DNA of 64,000 bases from Rhodospirillaceae bacterium UBA1479 (GTDB lineage: Bacteria > Pseudomonadota > Alphaproteobacteria > Rhodospirillales > Casp-alpha2), in NCBI GenBank assembly GCA_002325375.1, contig DCRZ01000012.1, positions 387 through 64,386 on the forward strand, written 5' to 3'. Made by a program: the position numbers and the translations under genes. The notes beneath the pieces are model-generated. The model made no database searches. It worked only from the letters and a program-made list of their open reading frames with translations, and was not told where the DNA came from. The number at the start of each line of letters is the position of its first letter. Position 1 is the first letter of the stretch. This document shows positions 30,783 through 39,779 of the stretch, in pieces.

Positions 30783-31978
30783 GCCGTGCCGTTGCCTGCG
30801 TCGTCTTTGCCGAGCACGCGAGCGTAAATGCTTTCCAACTGCCGGACCACGACTTTATGGCCATAGGTCTCCAGACAGTCACGGCGCAGTTTGGCGCGGT
30901 CGAAGGACGCCGCCCGCCCGTGCATGTCGCGAAGCGCCCGCGCCATCGCCGGGTCGTCGCCGGGCGGCACCAGGATGCCGCTGTCCGGGGTCAGGATGCC
31001 TTCCGGGCCGCCGCAGATGGTGGCGACCACGGGCGCCCCTTGGGACAGGGCCTCGATCACCACGACGCCGAAGGTTTCCACGAAACTGGGCAGCACGACC
31101 GCATCGGCGGCGGCCATGGCGCGGCGCACGTCCGAGGCCGGGAGCAGACCGATGACCTTGACCCGGTCGACGATGCCCAGATCTCCGGCCAGGCGCAGAA
31201 GCGGCCCGCCGTCGCCCGAGCCGACGAAGTGAAGTTCCACATCCGGTCCCGCCCCGCCCGGCGGAAAGGCCTGGGCGAAGGCCCGTATCAGGCCTTCCTG
31301 GTTCTTTTCCGCGGAAATGCGCGCGGCACACAGAAATACGAAAGGTCCGCCCGGGGCCTTATCCTCGGGCACCGCTGCCTCGAAAGCCGGTGTCAGGATA
31401 TTGGGCACGACCGTGGTCGGATCGGCCTGGGCCGCATATTGGTTGAGCAGAATATCGCGCAGTTGCGGGCTGACGGCCAGGCGCGCGGCGGCGGCGGCGA
31501 GCACGCCGGAAACCAGGCGCTTCTGCCACCAACGGTGCTTGCCCTGGGCGAAATCCGTCGAATGTTCCGTCAGCACGAAGGGAACGCCCCGGCGCGCGGA
31601 CAGGCGCTTGGCCAAGACCCCGCCATAGAGGGCGGCATGAGCATGCAGAATATCGGGCTGTCCTTCCGCCGCCACATAAGCATCGAACAGCTTCGTCCCG
31701 GCGGCGGCGAACTTGCAGGCATCGCGAAACGGCACCCGCGGCAGGCGATGCAGGGTATCCATGCGCCACACCCGCAGTTGGCCGTCATCTTCGGCGCGAA
31801 TGCGGTTGATCGTCGGCAATGGCCCGGCCCGGTAGTCGCGCAGGCCCCATAGCTTGGGATAGATCAGCCCCACCTTGTGTCCGGCGGCGGCCAGCGCCTG
31901 GGCCTGATCGCGAAAGAACGACCCGCCGCCCGCAGACCGCAGGTGTGAATACCAGGAGGGGATCAGAAGGACATGCAT
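30779..31978 (-). CDS. Glycosyltransferase family 4 protein
   Basis: 399 aa from the ATG at 31978 (MHVLLIPSWY). The open frame extends 57 codons further upstream, but that part overlaps the TVP38 gene. GT-B fold: N-terminal SWY...GGSFFRDQAQALAAAGH, and the donor-binding EX7E region PSFVETFGVVVIEALSQGAP. Cytoplasmic and likely membrane-associated. Part of a four-gene envelope operon with a GT2, a TVP38 protein and an FkbM methyltransferase. Sugar specificity is not predictable. Confidence 0.9.
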   Translation of the reverse strand: MHVLLIPSWYSHLRSAGGGSFFRDQAQALAAAGHKVGLIYPKLWGLRDYRAGPLPTINRIRAEDDGQLRVWRMDTLHRLPRVPFRDACKFAAAGTKLFDAYVAAEGQPDILHAHAALYGGVLAKRLSARRGVPFVLTEHSTDFAQGKHRWWQKRLVSGVLAAAAARLAVSPQLRDILLNQYAAQADPTTVVPNILTPAFEAAVPEDKAPGGPFVFLCAARISAEKNQEGLIRAFAQAFPPGGAGPDVELHFVGSGDGGPLLRLAGDLGIVDRVKVIGLLPASDVRRAMAAADAVVLPSFVETFGVVVIEALSQGAPVVATICGGPEGILTPDSGILVPPGDDPAMARALRDMHGRAASFDRAKLRRDCLETYGHKVVVRQLESIYARVLGKDDAGNGTA

Positions 31979-32018
31979 GACGGTTTCCCGGTCATCGTCA
32001 GGGGCCGCCGCCCGCGCC

Positions 32019-32723
32019 TCATTCCGCCGTCGAAGACCCGGCGCCGCCCAGGTCCTCTTCCAGGTCCTCGTCCAGGACCTTGCCGTGACGATTGCGGCGA
32101 TACAGGTAGACGCCGAGCACACCCGACAGCGCAAACAGCCCGGCGGCAAGGGCGATATTGGCCGCCGGGTCGACCTTGATGCCCGTACCGATGAGCGCGA
32201 AAATCAGCGTCTGCGGCACATAGCCGATGGCCGATCCGGCGAAATAGGGCAGGCCGGGCACACTGGTCACGCCTGCCGCCAGATTGGTCAATAGGTTCGA
32301 GCCGATCGGCAGGAAACGGATCAGCAGGGTCATCGAAAACGGGTTTTCCGCGAGGAAGCCGTCGATGCGCTTTACCTTGCCCGGGAAGCGGCCGGCAATC
32401 AGGTCCCGGCCCAGAAAGCGGGCGTAATAGAAACTGACGATGCAGCCTGCCAGGGTCGCCAACACCGCCAGCGCCGTGCCTTCGGCGATGCCGAAGGCGT
32501 AGCCACCCAGAAAGGCGATCAATTGGCGCGGAAGACCAATCGCCGTGCACAGGCCGCCGACGGCGACGAACACCAGGATACCGGCCATGCCCTTGCCGCG
32601 TACGTAGGTGTCGATCCAGGTTTCATCGAGATGGGCGTCCAGGCCGGTCAGCCGAATCAAAATCACGACCGCGATCAGCGACAACAGCAGGGTGCCGCCG
32701 CGCAGGGCGAGCTTCATGCTCAT
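32019..32723 (-). CDS. TVP38/TMEM64 (VTT-domain) family membrane protein
   Basis: 234 aa from the ATG at 32723. Multiple TM helices with the VTT signature (LIAFLGGYAFGIAEGTALAV, FYYARFLGRDL, LLIRFLPIGSNLLTNLAAG). Related DedA/VTT proteins move or scramble lipids, including undecaprenyl phosphate, which would suit its place between two glycosyltransferases. The C-terminus is charged (LDEDLEEDLGG). It overlaps the upstream GT2 by 4 nt. Confidence 0.88.
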   Translation of the reverse strand: MSMKLALRGGTLLLSLIAVVILIRLTGLDAHLDETWIDTYVRGKGMAGILVFVAVGGLCTAIGLPRQLIAFLGGYAFGIAEGTALAVLATLAGCIVSFYYARFLGRDLIAGRFPGKVKRIDGFLAENPFSMTLLIRFLPIGSNLLTNLAAGVTSVPGLPYFAGSAIGYVPQTLIFALIGTGIKVDPAANIALAAGLFALSGVLGVYLYRRNRHGKVLDEDLEEDLGGAGSSTAE

Positions 32724-33502
32724 CGCGCCGGGCCGCCCGCTCCGCCCTGACCGGGGGTTTCCTCGACGACCTGGGGTTTCGAGCCCCGGCGCTGCAGCCA
32801 CATCACGCCGAACAGATCGACGATGCCGACCCACAGCCGGTTCCACACCCCGTATTTGGAGGTCCCCCGTTCGCGCGGGCGGTGATTGACCGGCACGGAC
32901 AGGACGCGCCCACCCAGGCGAAGCATCAGCGCCGGCATGAAGCGGTGCATATGGTCGAACCGGGGAAAATCGAGGAACGCCTGGCGGGGGAAGACCTTGA
33001 GACCGCAGCCCGTATCAGGCGTGTCATCCCGCAACAAGCCGGAACGGATACCGTTGGCGACCCGCGACGACAGACGACGGATGTAGGTGTCGCGCCGTTT
33101 GGCGCGCAGACCGGCGATCATCAATCGCTCGCCGCCGCCTTCTTCGTTGTATTTGGCCACCAGGGCCGGGATATCGGCGGGATCATTCTGGCCGTCGCCG
33201 TCCAGGGTCGCGATCACAGGCGCCTTGGCCGCCCGCACGCCGGTCCAGATGGCGGCACTCTGGCCACAGCAGGCGATATGGCGGAGCACACGCAGTTCCG
33301 GAATCTTATCCGCGAGATCCTTGAGCATGCCCAGGGTCGCGTCGGTGCTGCCGTCGTCCACATAGATGATTTCATACGCCGGACCGCCCCCCAGGGCCGC
33401 CCGGATCTCGTCGATCAGCGGGGCCAGGTTCTCGGTCTCGTTGTGTACGGGCACAACCACGGCCAGGGCCGGTGCAGCAGTGTCTGAAGAAATGCCGGTC
33501 AT
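32720..33502 (-). CDS. Glycosyltransferase family 2 (polyprenyl-phosphate sugar transferase type)
   Basis: 260 aa from the ATG at 33502 (MTGISSDTAAP). GT-A motifs: VVVPVHNETENLAPLI, YVDDGSTDATL, ATLDGDGQNDPADIPAL, and HRPRERGTSKYG typical of dolichyl- or undecaprenyl-phosphate mannosyl/glucosyl transferases. No C-terminal TM pair is seen, unlike GtrB. Likely charges a lipid carrier for the downstream enzymes. First gene of the operon. Confidence 0.9.
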   Translation of the reverse strand: MTGISSDTAAPALAVVVPVHNETENLAPLIDEIRAALGGGPAYEIIYVDDGSTDATLGMLKDLADKIPELRVLRHIACCGQSAAIWTGVRAAKAPVIATLDGDGQNDPADIPALVAKYNEEGGGERLMIAGLRAKRRDTYIRRLSSRVANGIRSGLLRDDTPDTGCGLKVFPRQAFLDFPRFDHMHRFMPALMLRLGGRVLSVPVNHRPRERGTSKYGVWNRLWVGIVDLFGVMWLQRRGSKPQVVEETPGQGGAGGPAR

Positions 33503-33691
33503 GAGGGAACTTCGCGCTTTTCCATCGTCGCGGCGCCGCCCGCCCAAAGTGCGGCGCGGCACGCGCGACCGCTTATTGCACCCGTGCCGTCAAAGGTCAA
33601 ATATCTTGCATTCTGCGGCCACTCCCTCCATGGCTGATGGACGGGGGCCTGACGGTGCCCGTTGCGACAACTTCATCCCGAGGAGGCCCCG

Positions 33692-34198
33692 ATGCCCCAT
33701 GGCCCGACCGGCGAGCCGCCGGAAGCCCTCCCCATCCTGCACCGCGAAACGGTCCAGCCCGATTGGATCGACTACAACGGCCATATGAACCTGGCCTACT
33801 ACGTGCTGGTGTTCGACCATGCGACCGACGCCCTACAGGACGTGGTCGGGCTGGATGCCGCCTACCGCGCGGCCACCGGGGGATCCGTCTTTGTGGTCGA
33901 GGCCCATTTGACCTACGACAGCGAGGTCCATCTGGGCGAGGAAATGCGGGTGCACCCGCGCGTGATGGACGTCGACAATAAACGCCTGCACCTGTTCCAC
34001 GAGATGTTCGCCGGGGACGACGACCGGTTGGCGGCGACGAACGAGTTGATGATCCTGCATGTCGACCTGAAAAGCCGCCGCGCGGCGCCGTTTCCGGCCC
34101 CCGTGCTGGCCCATCTGGAGCGCCTGAAGATGGCGCATGCCGCCCTGCCGCCCCCCCCGCAGATTGGACGGCGTATCATTATAAAGAAAAAGGTATGA
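33692..34198 (+). CDS. Hotdog-fold acyl-CoA thioesterase
   Basis: 168 aa. Start chosen at 33692 because GAGGAGG lies 6 nt upstream. The WIDYNGHMNLAYYVLVFDHA segment carries the 4-hydroxybenzoyl-CoA thioesterase-like Asp and GHMN motif. Similar proteins are fused to or next to carnitine dehydrogenases. The C-terminal tail ends in a basic patch (RRIIIKKKV). Substrate acyl group unknown. Confidence 0.87.
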   Translation: MPHGPTGEPPEALPILHRETVQPDWIDYNGHMNLAYYVLVFDHATDALQDVVGLDAAYRAATGGSVFVVEAHLTYDSEVHLGEEMRVHPRVMDVDNKRLHLFHEMFAGDDDRLAATNELMILHVDLKSRRAAPFPAPVLAHLERLKMAHAALPPPPQIGRRIIIKKKV

Positions 34199-34264
34199 AT
34201 CCTGCGCACAGGTTATGTTAGAAAATAGCCTTATAATTCGTCGGCAACCAATGACCGGCATTTA

Positions 34265-35392
34265 ATGTTCTTGGAAGGTGAGAGCGGCGACCCCAACACC
34301 TTAAAAAGGAAGGCAGGCCCGTTGTCCGACGAAACTGAACCTCGGAGCACCCCCAGCGCCTACGCCAAATCGGCGCTCCAGATGATGGAGAAAAAGGGGA
34401 TTCCGCCAAAACCAAACAACTTTGCTGTTTGGTATCGGTATTTTTCGGGTGCATACCCGGAATTGGCGCGGACCCTGGACGTGATCCTGGAAGCCGGCCT
34501 GCCGTTCACCGAAGAGCGCAATGCGGAAATCTACGACCGCTTCCTGGGCGTCACCCTGGACGAGGATTTCCTGAACGACGCCACGCTGCGCGTCGAAACC
34601 GAACTCAAAAAATTGATGACCTACCTGGAAGAGGCCGGCACCGATGCCCAGGCCTATGGCGACACCCTGTCCGTGGTGTCGGGCGAACTGGCGCGAGGCG
34701 ACGGCCGCAAGGACATCCGGGCCATCCTTGAGCAGGTGATCGCCGCGACGCGCACCATGGAGGAACGCAACCAGGTCCTCGAAACGCGGCTGAAGGAATC
34801 CACGGGCGAAATCCGCAGCCTCAAGGAAGATGTCGAATCCCTGCGCCACGAAGCCATGACCGATGCGTTGACCGGCGTCGCCAACCGCAAGTTGTTCGAC
34901 GAGGAAATCCGCATCGGCGCCGCCGAGGCCATGGACCGGGGTCAGCCCTTGACCCTGCTGATGATCGACATCGATCACTTCAAGAATTTCAACGACACAC
35001 ACGGCCACCAGGTCGGCGACCAGGTTCTGCGGTTCGTCGCGCGCATCTTGAAAAGCTGTGTGCGCGGCGAAGACCTGACCGCGCGCTACGGCGGCGAGGA
35101 ATTTTCCATCGTGCTGCCCAATACGACGCTGAAGAACGGCGCCAAGGTCGGCGAACACGTCTGCACCCAGGTCTCGAAGAAAGCCGTCATCAACCGCGCC
35201 ACCGGCAAGAGCCTGGGCACCATCACGGTGTCCGTGGGGGCGGCGGAATTTCAGCCGGGCGAAAGCGTGGAAAGCCTGATCGAACGCGCCGACGAAGCCT
35301 TGTATCTGGCCAAACATAACGGCCGCAACCGGGTTGAAATGGGCCTCACGACAACCCCGGGCGGGCGCGGCACGCGCCAAGCTCACCCCTGA
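34265..35392 (+). CDS. GGDEF diguanylate cyclase
   Basis: 375 aa. The N-terminal 200 residues are soluble and helical (FAVWYRYFSGAYPELARTLD) ending in a coiled coil (LETRLKESTGEIRSLKEDVE). The C-terminal GGDEF domain has the active motif RYGGEEFSIVLP, and an inhibitory RxxD site (RGED) five residues before it. Makes c-di-GMP. The ATG at 34265 lacks a ribosome site, while an in-frame TTG at 34322 is preceded by AAGGAAGG, so translation may begin there (MSDETEPRS). Confidence 0.93.
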   Translation: MFLEGESGDPNTLKRKAGPLSDETEPRSTPSAYAKSALQMMEKKGIPPKPNNFAVWYRYFSGAYPELARTLDVILEAGLPFTEERNAEIYDRFLGVTLDEDFLNDATLRVETELKKLMTYLEEAGTDAQAYGDTLSVVSGELARGDGRKDIRAILEQVIAATRTMEERNQVLETRLKESTGEIRSLKEDVESLRHEAMTDALTGVANRKLFDEEIRIGAAEAMDRGQPLTLLMIDIDHFKNFNDTHGHQVGDQVLRFVARILKSCVRGEDLTARYGGEEFSIVLPNTTLKNGAKVGEHVCTQVSKKAVINRATGKSLGTITVSVGAAEFQPGESVESLIERADEALYLAKHNGRNRVEMGLTTTPGGRGTRQAHP

Positions 35393-35581
35393 TCCCCCGC
35401 AGAATGATCCGATGCCCCGGCCCCGGCGCCGAAATATGCCGGCGGCTGTCGTAAAACCGTTTCTTGACAAATCCCCCGGGGGAAGGCCATCAGGCCCAGG
35501 TAAAGCCCGCGGCCCCGATGTGGACATCCTCCGCACGGGCCAAAGACGCGGGAACGAGCAACCAGGCGGGGCACCAGACAA

Positions 35582-36688
35582 ATGGTCCCTTTGACCGACC
35601 GCATTCTTGACCATTTTCCCGACCCGACGGTCCTGTTGGACGGTCGGCGATCGGTCATCTACGCCAACGGCGCCGCGCGCGAACTGTTGGACATCACCCG
35701 CGTCGGCCATGATCTGGCGATGTCGTTGCGCCATCCCCGGGTGCTGGACGCCGTCGATCAGGTGCTTGGCCGGGACGAGACCCGCACAGTTGAAGTGATC
35801 CTGCCAGGCAATACCACCCGCAATTTCGAGATGTTCGTCTCCGGAGTGCCGCCGGCCCCGGACACGAAAGGGGTCGGCGCGGTATTGGTCCTGCGTGACA
35901 TGACGACCGCGCGACGCGCCGAGCAGATGCGCGCCGATTTCGTCGCCAACGCATCGCACGAACTGCGCTCGCCGCTGGCGGCCCTGCTCGGCTTCATCGA
36001 AACCCTGGAAGGCCCCGCCGGCAGCGACGAGGACACCCGCACGCGGTTCCTCGGCATCATGTTGCGCGAAGCCAAGCGCATGGCGCTGCTGATCGACGAT
36101 TTGCTGTCCCTGTCCAGGGTCGAGATCAACGAACATGTCCGGCCCACGGCACCCGTCGACATCGCCGGCGTGCTGTTGAACGTGACCGAGGCGCTGAGCG
36201 TCCAGGCCAAGGTCGCCAACGTGCCGATCCGCGTCAATTACGGCAGCAACCTGCCGACGGTCCATGGCGAAGCCGACCAGTTGTTCCAGGTGTTCCGAAA
36301 CCTGATCGAGAACGCCATCCGCTATGGCGCCAAGGGCGAGGCCATCGACGTCCGGGTGGAAGCGGCCCAGCGGATTCCCGGATCGGGACGTTCGGGCATC
36401 GCCATCAAGGTCACGGACCACGGCGAAGGCATCCCCGAGGAGGCCATCCCGCGTCTGACGGAACGTTTCTACCGGGTCGACAAGGCGCGTTCCAAAAGCG
36501 TCGGCGGCACCGGCCTTGGCCTTGCCATCGTCAAGCACATCGTCAACCGCCACCGCGGCCATCTGGTCGTGGAAAGCACCCTGGGCAAGGGATCGACCTT
36601 CACGGTCTATCTGCCGGCGGAACCGCCACGCCAGGGATTGCTGCCGGGCGGCGGGACGGTAGCCATGCCGTCCTCAGATGTGTCATAA
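35582..36688 (+). CDS. phoR: Phosphate regulon sensor kinase PhoR (no transmembrane segment)
   Basis: 368 aa. PAS-like domain (about 8-110), HisKA with H in FVANASHELRSPLAALLGF (about residue 126) and HATPase (LIENAIRYGAKG, KSVGGTGLGLAIVKHIVNRH). The sequence and place beside pst genes indicate PhoR. Unlike E. coli PhoR, no N-terminal TM helix is visible; an undetected upstream start is possible but I see no good candidate. It is separated from phoB by the whole pit-pst-phoU block. A PHO box overlaps its stop codon. Confidence 0.9.
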   Translation: MVPLTDRILDHFPDPTVLLDGRRSVIYANGAARELLDITRVGHDLAMSLRHPRVLDAVDQVLGRDETRTVEVILPGNTTRNFEMFVSGVPPAPDTKGVGAVLVLRDMTTARRAEQMRADFVANASHELRSPLAALLGFIETLEGPAGSDEDTRTRFLGIMLREAKRMALLIDDLLSLSRVEINEHVRPTAPVDIAGVLLNVTEALSVQAKVANVPIRVNYGSNLPTVHGEADQLFQVFRNLIENAIRYGAKGEAIDVRVEAAQRIPGSGRSGIAIKVTDHGEGIPEEAIPRLTERFYRVDKARSKSVGGTGLGLAIVKHIVNRHRGHLVVESTLGKGSTFTVYLPAEPPRQGLLPGGGTVAMPSSDVS

Positions 36689-36699
36689 ATCCGTAACAT
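36680..36699 (+). promoter_or_regulatory. PHO box upstream of pit
   Basis: GTGTCATAAATCCGTAACAT contains two 7-mers spaced 11 bp apart resembling the CTGTCAT-N4-CTGTCAT PhoB site. It begins inside the phoR stop region and lies about 140 bp before the pit ATG. Expected to activate pit under phosphate limitation, although it could also act on a promoter further upstream. Confidence 0.65.
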
Positions 36700-36839
36700 T
36701 CTGATTGCCCCCGCCTGCGGTTCCGGCCTATGTCCCTGGCGGCCCTGGCGCGTGACCACCGCGTTCCCGCGCCCGCCCCATCCCACCGGCCGGTTCATTC
36801 GCCGCCCGGCCCAATCGCCAAAGGTGACGGTCCCCCGCC

Positions 36840-38318
36840 ATGTATAAAGAAACCCTAAGCAAAGACCTGAGCAAGCTGGCCGCCGTCGAGCACGCAACCC
36901 AGGCGCTGTCGCGCCGGTTCTCGCGCATCGGCTGGGCGCTGCTGTTCCTTGCCATCACGTCGAACGTCGCCATGATCGCCACGGTCGGCATGGACCACCA
37001 ATTGTTCATCGTCGCCGCCGGGGTGATCGGCGGCTACATGGCGCTGAACATTGGCGCCAACGACGTCGCCAACAACGTCGGTCCGGCCGTCGGCTCGCGC
37101 GCCCTGCCCATGTTCGGGGCGCTGATCATCGCGGCGGTGTTCGAATCCCTGGGCGCCATCCTGGCCGGGGGCGACGTCGTCAAAACCATTTCCAAGGGCA
37201 TCGTCGACCCGAACCAGATCAGCGAGCCCAATATCTTCATCTGGGCCATGATGTCGGCGCTGCTCGCCGCCGCACTTTGGGTCAACCTGGCGACCTGGCT
37301 GAGCGCGCCCGTATCGACCACCCATGCCGTCGTCGGCGGCGTCATGGGGGCGGGCATTTCCGCCGCCGGGTTCGGGGTCGTCGACTGGGGCGTGATGGGC
37401 GCGATCGCCGCAAGCTGGGTGATCTCGCCGCTGATGGGCGGGGTCATCGCCGCCGCGTTCCTGGCCTTCATCAAGTTCAACGTGATCTATCGCAAGGACA
37501 AGATTGCCGGCGCCAAACGTTGGGTGCCGGTGCTGGTCGCCCTCATGGCCGGTGTGTTCTCCGCCTATCTGTTGATGAAGGGCCTGAAGAACCTGTGGCG
37601 GCCCGGCCCCGAAATCGTGGCCCTTGTCGGGCTGGCCATCGGTGTCCTGACCTACGCCGTGGTCCGCCCCCTGGTCCATCGCAAGGCGGCGGGCATGGAA
37701 AACCGCAACAAGTCCGTGCGCACCTTGTTCACACTACCGCTGATTTTCGCAGCCGCCCTATTGTCTTTCGCCCATGGCGCCAACGATGTGGCCAACGCGG
37801 TCGGGCCGCTTGCCGCCGTCGTCGACACGGCAACCACAGGCAGCACCCACGGCAAGGTCGGCATCCCAACCTGGGTACTGTTCGTGGGCGCGGCCGGGAT
37901 CACCATGGGATTGCTGCTGTTCGGGCCCAAGCTGATCCGCACCGTGGGCGCCGAGATCACCAAAATGAACCCCATGCGCGCCTATTGCGTGGCCCTGGCC
38001 GCCGCGATCACGGTAATCATCGCCTCGGCGCTGGGCCTGCCCGTCTCATCGACCCATATCGCCGTCGGCGCCGTGTTCGGCGTCGGCTTCTTCCGCGAAT
38101 GGGTGACCGGCCGCAAGAGCCATATCAATCACGGGAGTGTCGACAGGGACCCGGAACCGGTGGCCGCCAGCAGCAGCGACCCGGAGCGGACTCGTCGGCG
38201 CAAGCTGGTGCGGCGCCAGCATTTCATGACCATCGTGGCGGCCTGGGTCATCACGGTGCCGTCGGCGGCGCTCATGGGGGCGGCCCTGTTCCAGATGTTC
38301 GCCTGGGCCTTTTCCTGA
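36840..38318 (+). CDS. pit: PiT-family inorganic phosphate transporter
   Basis: 492 aa, about ten TM helices. The duplicated family motif is present twice: GANDVANNVGPAVGSRALP and GANDVANAVGPLAAV. APVSTTHAVVGGVMGAG and LPVSSTHIAVGAVFG provide the second repeated motif. Low-affinity phosphate/cation symporter. It lies inside the pho locus behind a PHO box, which is less usual than constitutive pit. A charged loop with a Ser-rich stretch precedes the last TM helix. Confidence 0.95.
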   Translation: MYKETLSKDLSKLAAVEHATQALSRRFSRIGWALLFLAITSNVAMIATVGMDHQLFIVAAGVIGGYMALNIGANDVANNVGPAVGSRALPMFGALIIAAVFESLGAILAGGDVVKTISKGIVDPNQISEPNIFIWAMMSALLAAALWVNLATWLSAPVSTTHAVVGGVMGAGISAAGFGVVDWGVMGAIAASWVISPLMGGVIAAAFLAFIKFNVIYRKDKIAGAKRWVPVLVALMAGVFSAYLLMKGLKNLWRPGPEIVALVGLAIGVLTYAVVRPLVHRKAAGMENRNKSVRTLFTLPLIFAAALLSFAHGANDVANAVGPLAAVVDTATTGSTHGKVGIPTWVLFVGAAGITMGLLLFGPKLIRTVGAEITKMNPMRAYCVALAAAITVIIASALGLPVSSTHIAVGAVFGVGFFREWVTGRKSHINHGSVDRDPEPVAASSSDPERTRRRKLVRRQHFMTIVAAWVITVPSAALMGAALFQMFAWAFS

Positions 38319-38458
38319 TCGCCCAGGACCGCTGGCCACCGGCGGCCGCGAATCCCCCATCGCCCCCTTCCCATAGACGTATCTGACGTGACATCCGCAC
38401 GGTTGTCATGTTTTGGAAACGTGAAAATCGTTGAATTTCCGCCGTTTTTTATTGGCGG

Positions 38459-38496
38459 TTGTCATAAAACTGCAACATCCATGTCATAAATACGAC
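38459..38496 (+). promoter_or_regulatory. Tandem PHO boxes upstream of pstS
   Basis: TTGTCATAAAACTGCAAC (38459-38476) followed in the 11-bp register by ATGTCATAAATACGAC (38481-38496). Both match the PhoB half-site TGTCAT plus A-rich spacer. They lie about 100 bp before the pstS ATG. Strong phosphate-starvation control of pstSCAB-phoU-phoB is expected. Confidence 0.85.
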
Positions 38497-38596
38497 GTGT
38501 GGCGGTCTTAGCTTGGGCGGCGATGAAATTCGGGGGCGAGCGCTTTCCGAAAAAACGAATAACCCAGTATCCCTTCAAGACACGTAGGAGCTACCC

Positions 38597-39637
38597 ATGT
38601 TTCGCAAGTCACTTGCAGTCGTCGCCGTTGCCGGCATGGCCGTCGCGATGGCCAACGCCGCCGAAGCGCGCGATCAGATCCGGATCGTCGGTTCGTCGAC
38701 GGTGTTCCCGTTCTCGACCGCCGTCGCCGAACAGTTCGGCAAAACCACCAAATTCAAGACCCCGGTCGTCGAAAGCACCGGTTCCGGCGGCGGCCTGAAG
38801 CTGTTCTGCGCCGGTATCGGCGCCCAGCACCCGGACATGACCAACGCGTCGCGCCGGATCAAGAAATCCGAAGTCGAGCGTTGCGCCAAAAACGGCGTCA
38901 CCGACGTCGTCGAAGTGAAGGTCGGCTATGACGGCATCGTCCTCGCCAATTCCAAGGCGTCCAAGCAGATGTCGATCACCCGTCAGCAGCTGTTCCTGGC
39001 CCTGGCCAAGGACATCCCGGCCGAAGGCGGCAAGCTGATCCCGAACCCGCACAAGACCTGGAAAGACGTTGACGCGTCCCTGCCGGACATCAAGATCGAA
39101 GTTCTGGGCCCGCCCCCGACGTCGGGCACCCGCGATGCCTTCGCCGAACTGGGCCTGGAAGGCGGCTGCAAGAAGTTCAAGGAAATCGCCGCCCTGAAGA
39201 AGTCCGACAAGAAGAAGTATAAGGCCGTTTGTCATTCGGTCCGCGAAGACGGCGCCTATGTGGAAGCCGGCGAAAACGACGTGCTGATCGTCCGCAAGCT
39301 CGAAGCCAACCCGAACGCCTTCGGCGTGTTCGGTTACAGCTTCCTCGACCAGAACGCCGACAAGATTCAGGGCTCCCTGGTTGACGGCCAAGCACCGACC
39401 TTCGAAGCCATCTCCGACGGCTCCTATCCGGTGTCGCGCCCGCTGTACTTCTACGTCAAGAAGGCACACGTCGGCTCGATCCCCGGCATGAAGGAATATG
39501 TCGCCGAATTCACCGCGGACAAGGCCTTCGGCCCCGACGGCTATCTGACCGACAAGGGTCTGATCCCGATGGGCGACGCGGAGCGCAAGAAATTCCGTGA
39601 AGACGGCGCTGCCCTGCGCAACAACATCGACCTCTAA
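38597..39637 (+). CDS. pstS: Phosphate ABC transporter substrate-binding protein PstS
   Basis: 346 aa. Sec signal peptide (MFRKSLAVVAVAGMAVAMA, cleavage after AEA). RIVGSSTVFPFSTAVAEQFG and ESTGSGGGLKLFCAGIG are the phosphate-binding loops; PPTSGTRDAFAELG supplies another. SphX/PstS-like. It has its own hairpin downstream before pstC, typical for a binding protein made in excess. Confidence 0.96.
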   Translation: MFRKSLAVVAVAGMAVAMANAAEARDQIRIVGSSTVFPFSTAVAEQFGKTTKFKTPVVESTGSGGGLKLFCAGIGAQHPDMTNASRRIKKSEVERCAKNGVTDVVEVKVGYDGIVLANSKASKQMSITRQQLFLALAKDIPAEGGKLIPNPHKTWKDVDASLPDIKIEVLGPPPTSGTRDAFAELGLEGGCKKFKEIAALKKSDKKKYKAVCHSVREDGAYVEAGENDVLIVRKLEANPNAFGVFGYSFLDQNADKIQGSLVDGQAPTFEAISDGSYPVSRPLYFYVKKAHVGSIPGMKEYVAEFTADKAFGPDGYLTDKGLIPMGDAERKKFREDGAALRNNIDL

Positions 39638-39654
39638 GTTTCCTGGCCTAAACG

Positions 39655-39682
39655 TCCCCGGAAGGTTTCGGCCTTCCGGGGA
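39655..39682 (+). terminator. Stem-loop between pstS and pstC
   Basis: TCCCCGGAAGG (39655-39665) pairs perfectly with CCTTCCGGGGA (39672-39682) around a 6-nt loop. No T-run follows directly, so it is more likely an mRNA-stabilising or partial-termination hairpin that favours pstS over pstCAB. A TATAAT at 39726-39731 could serve a secondary promoter for pstC, without a clear -35. Confidence 0.6.
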
Positions 39683-39779
39683 TCGCCCGGCCCCGGGCAC
39701 CCCACCGACCTGATATTCGTTTTTTTATAATATTCTTCAGCCCGTATTTCGGGTGCCGCAACCAAGGACCAGAAGCGTC

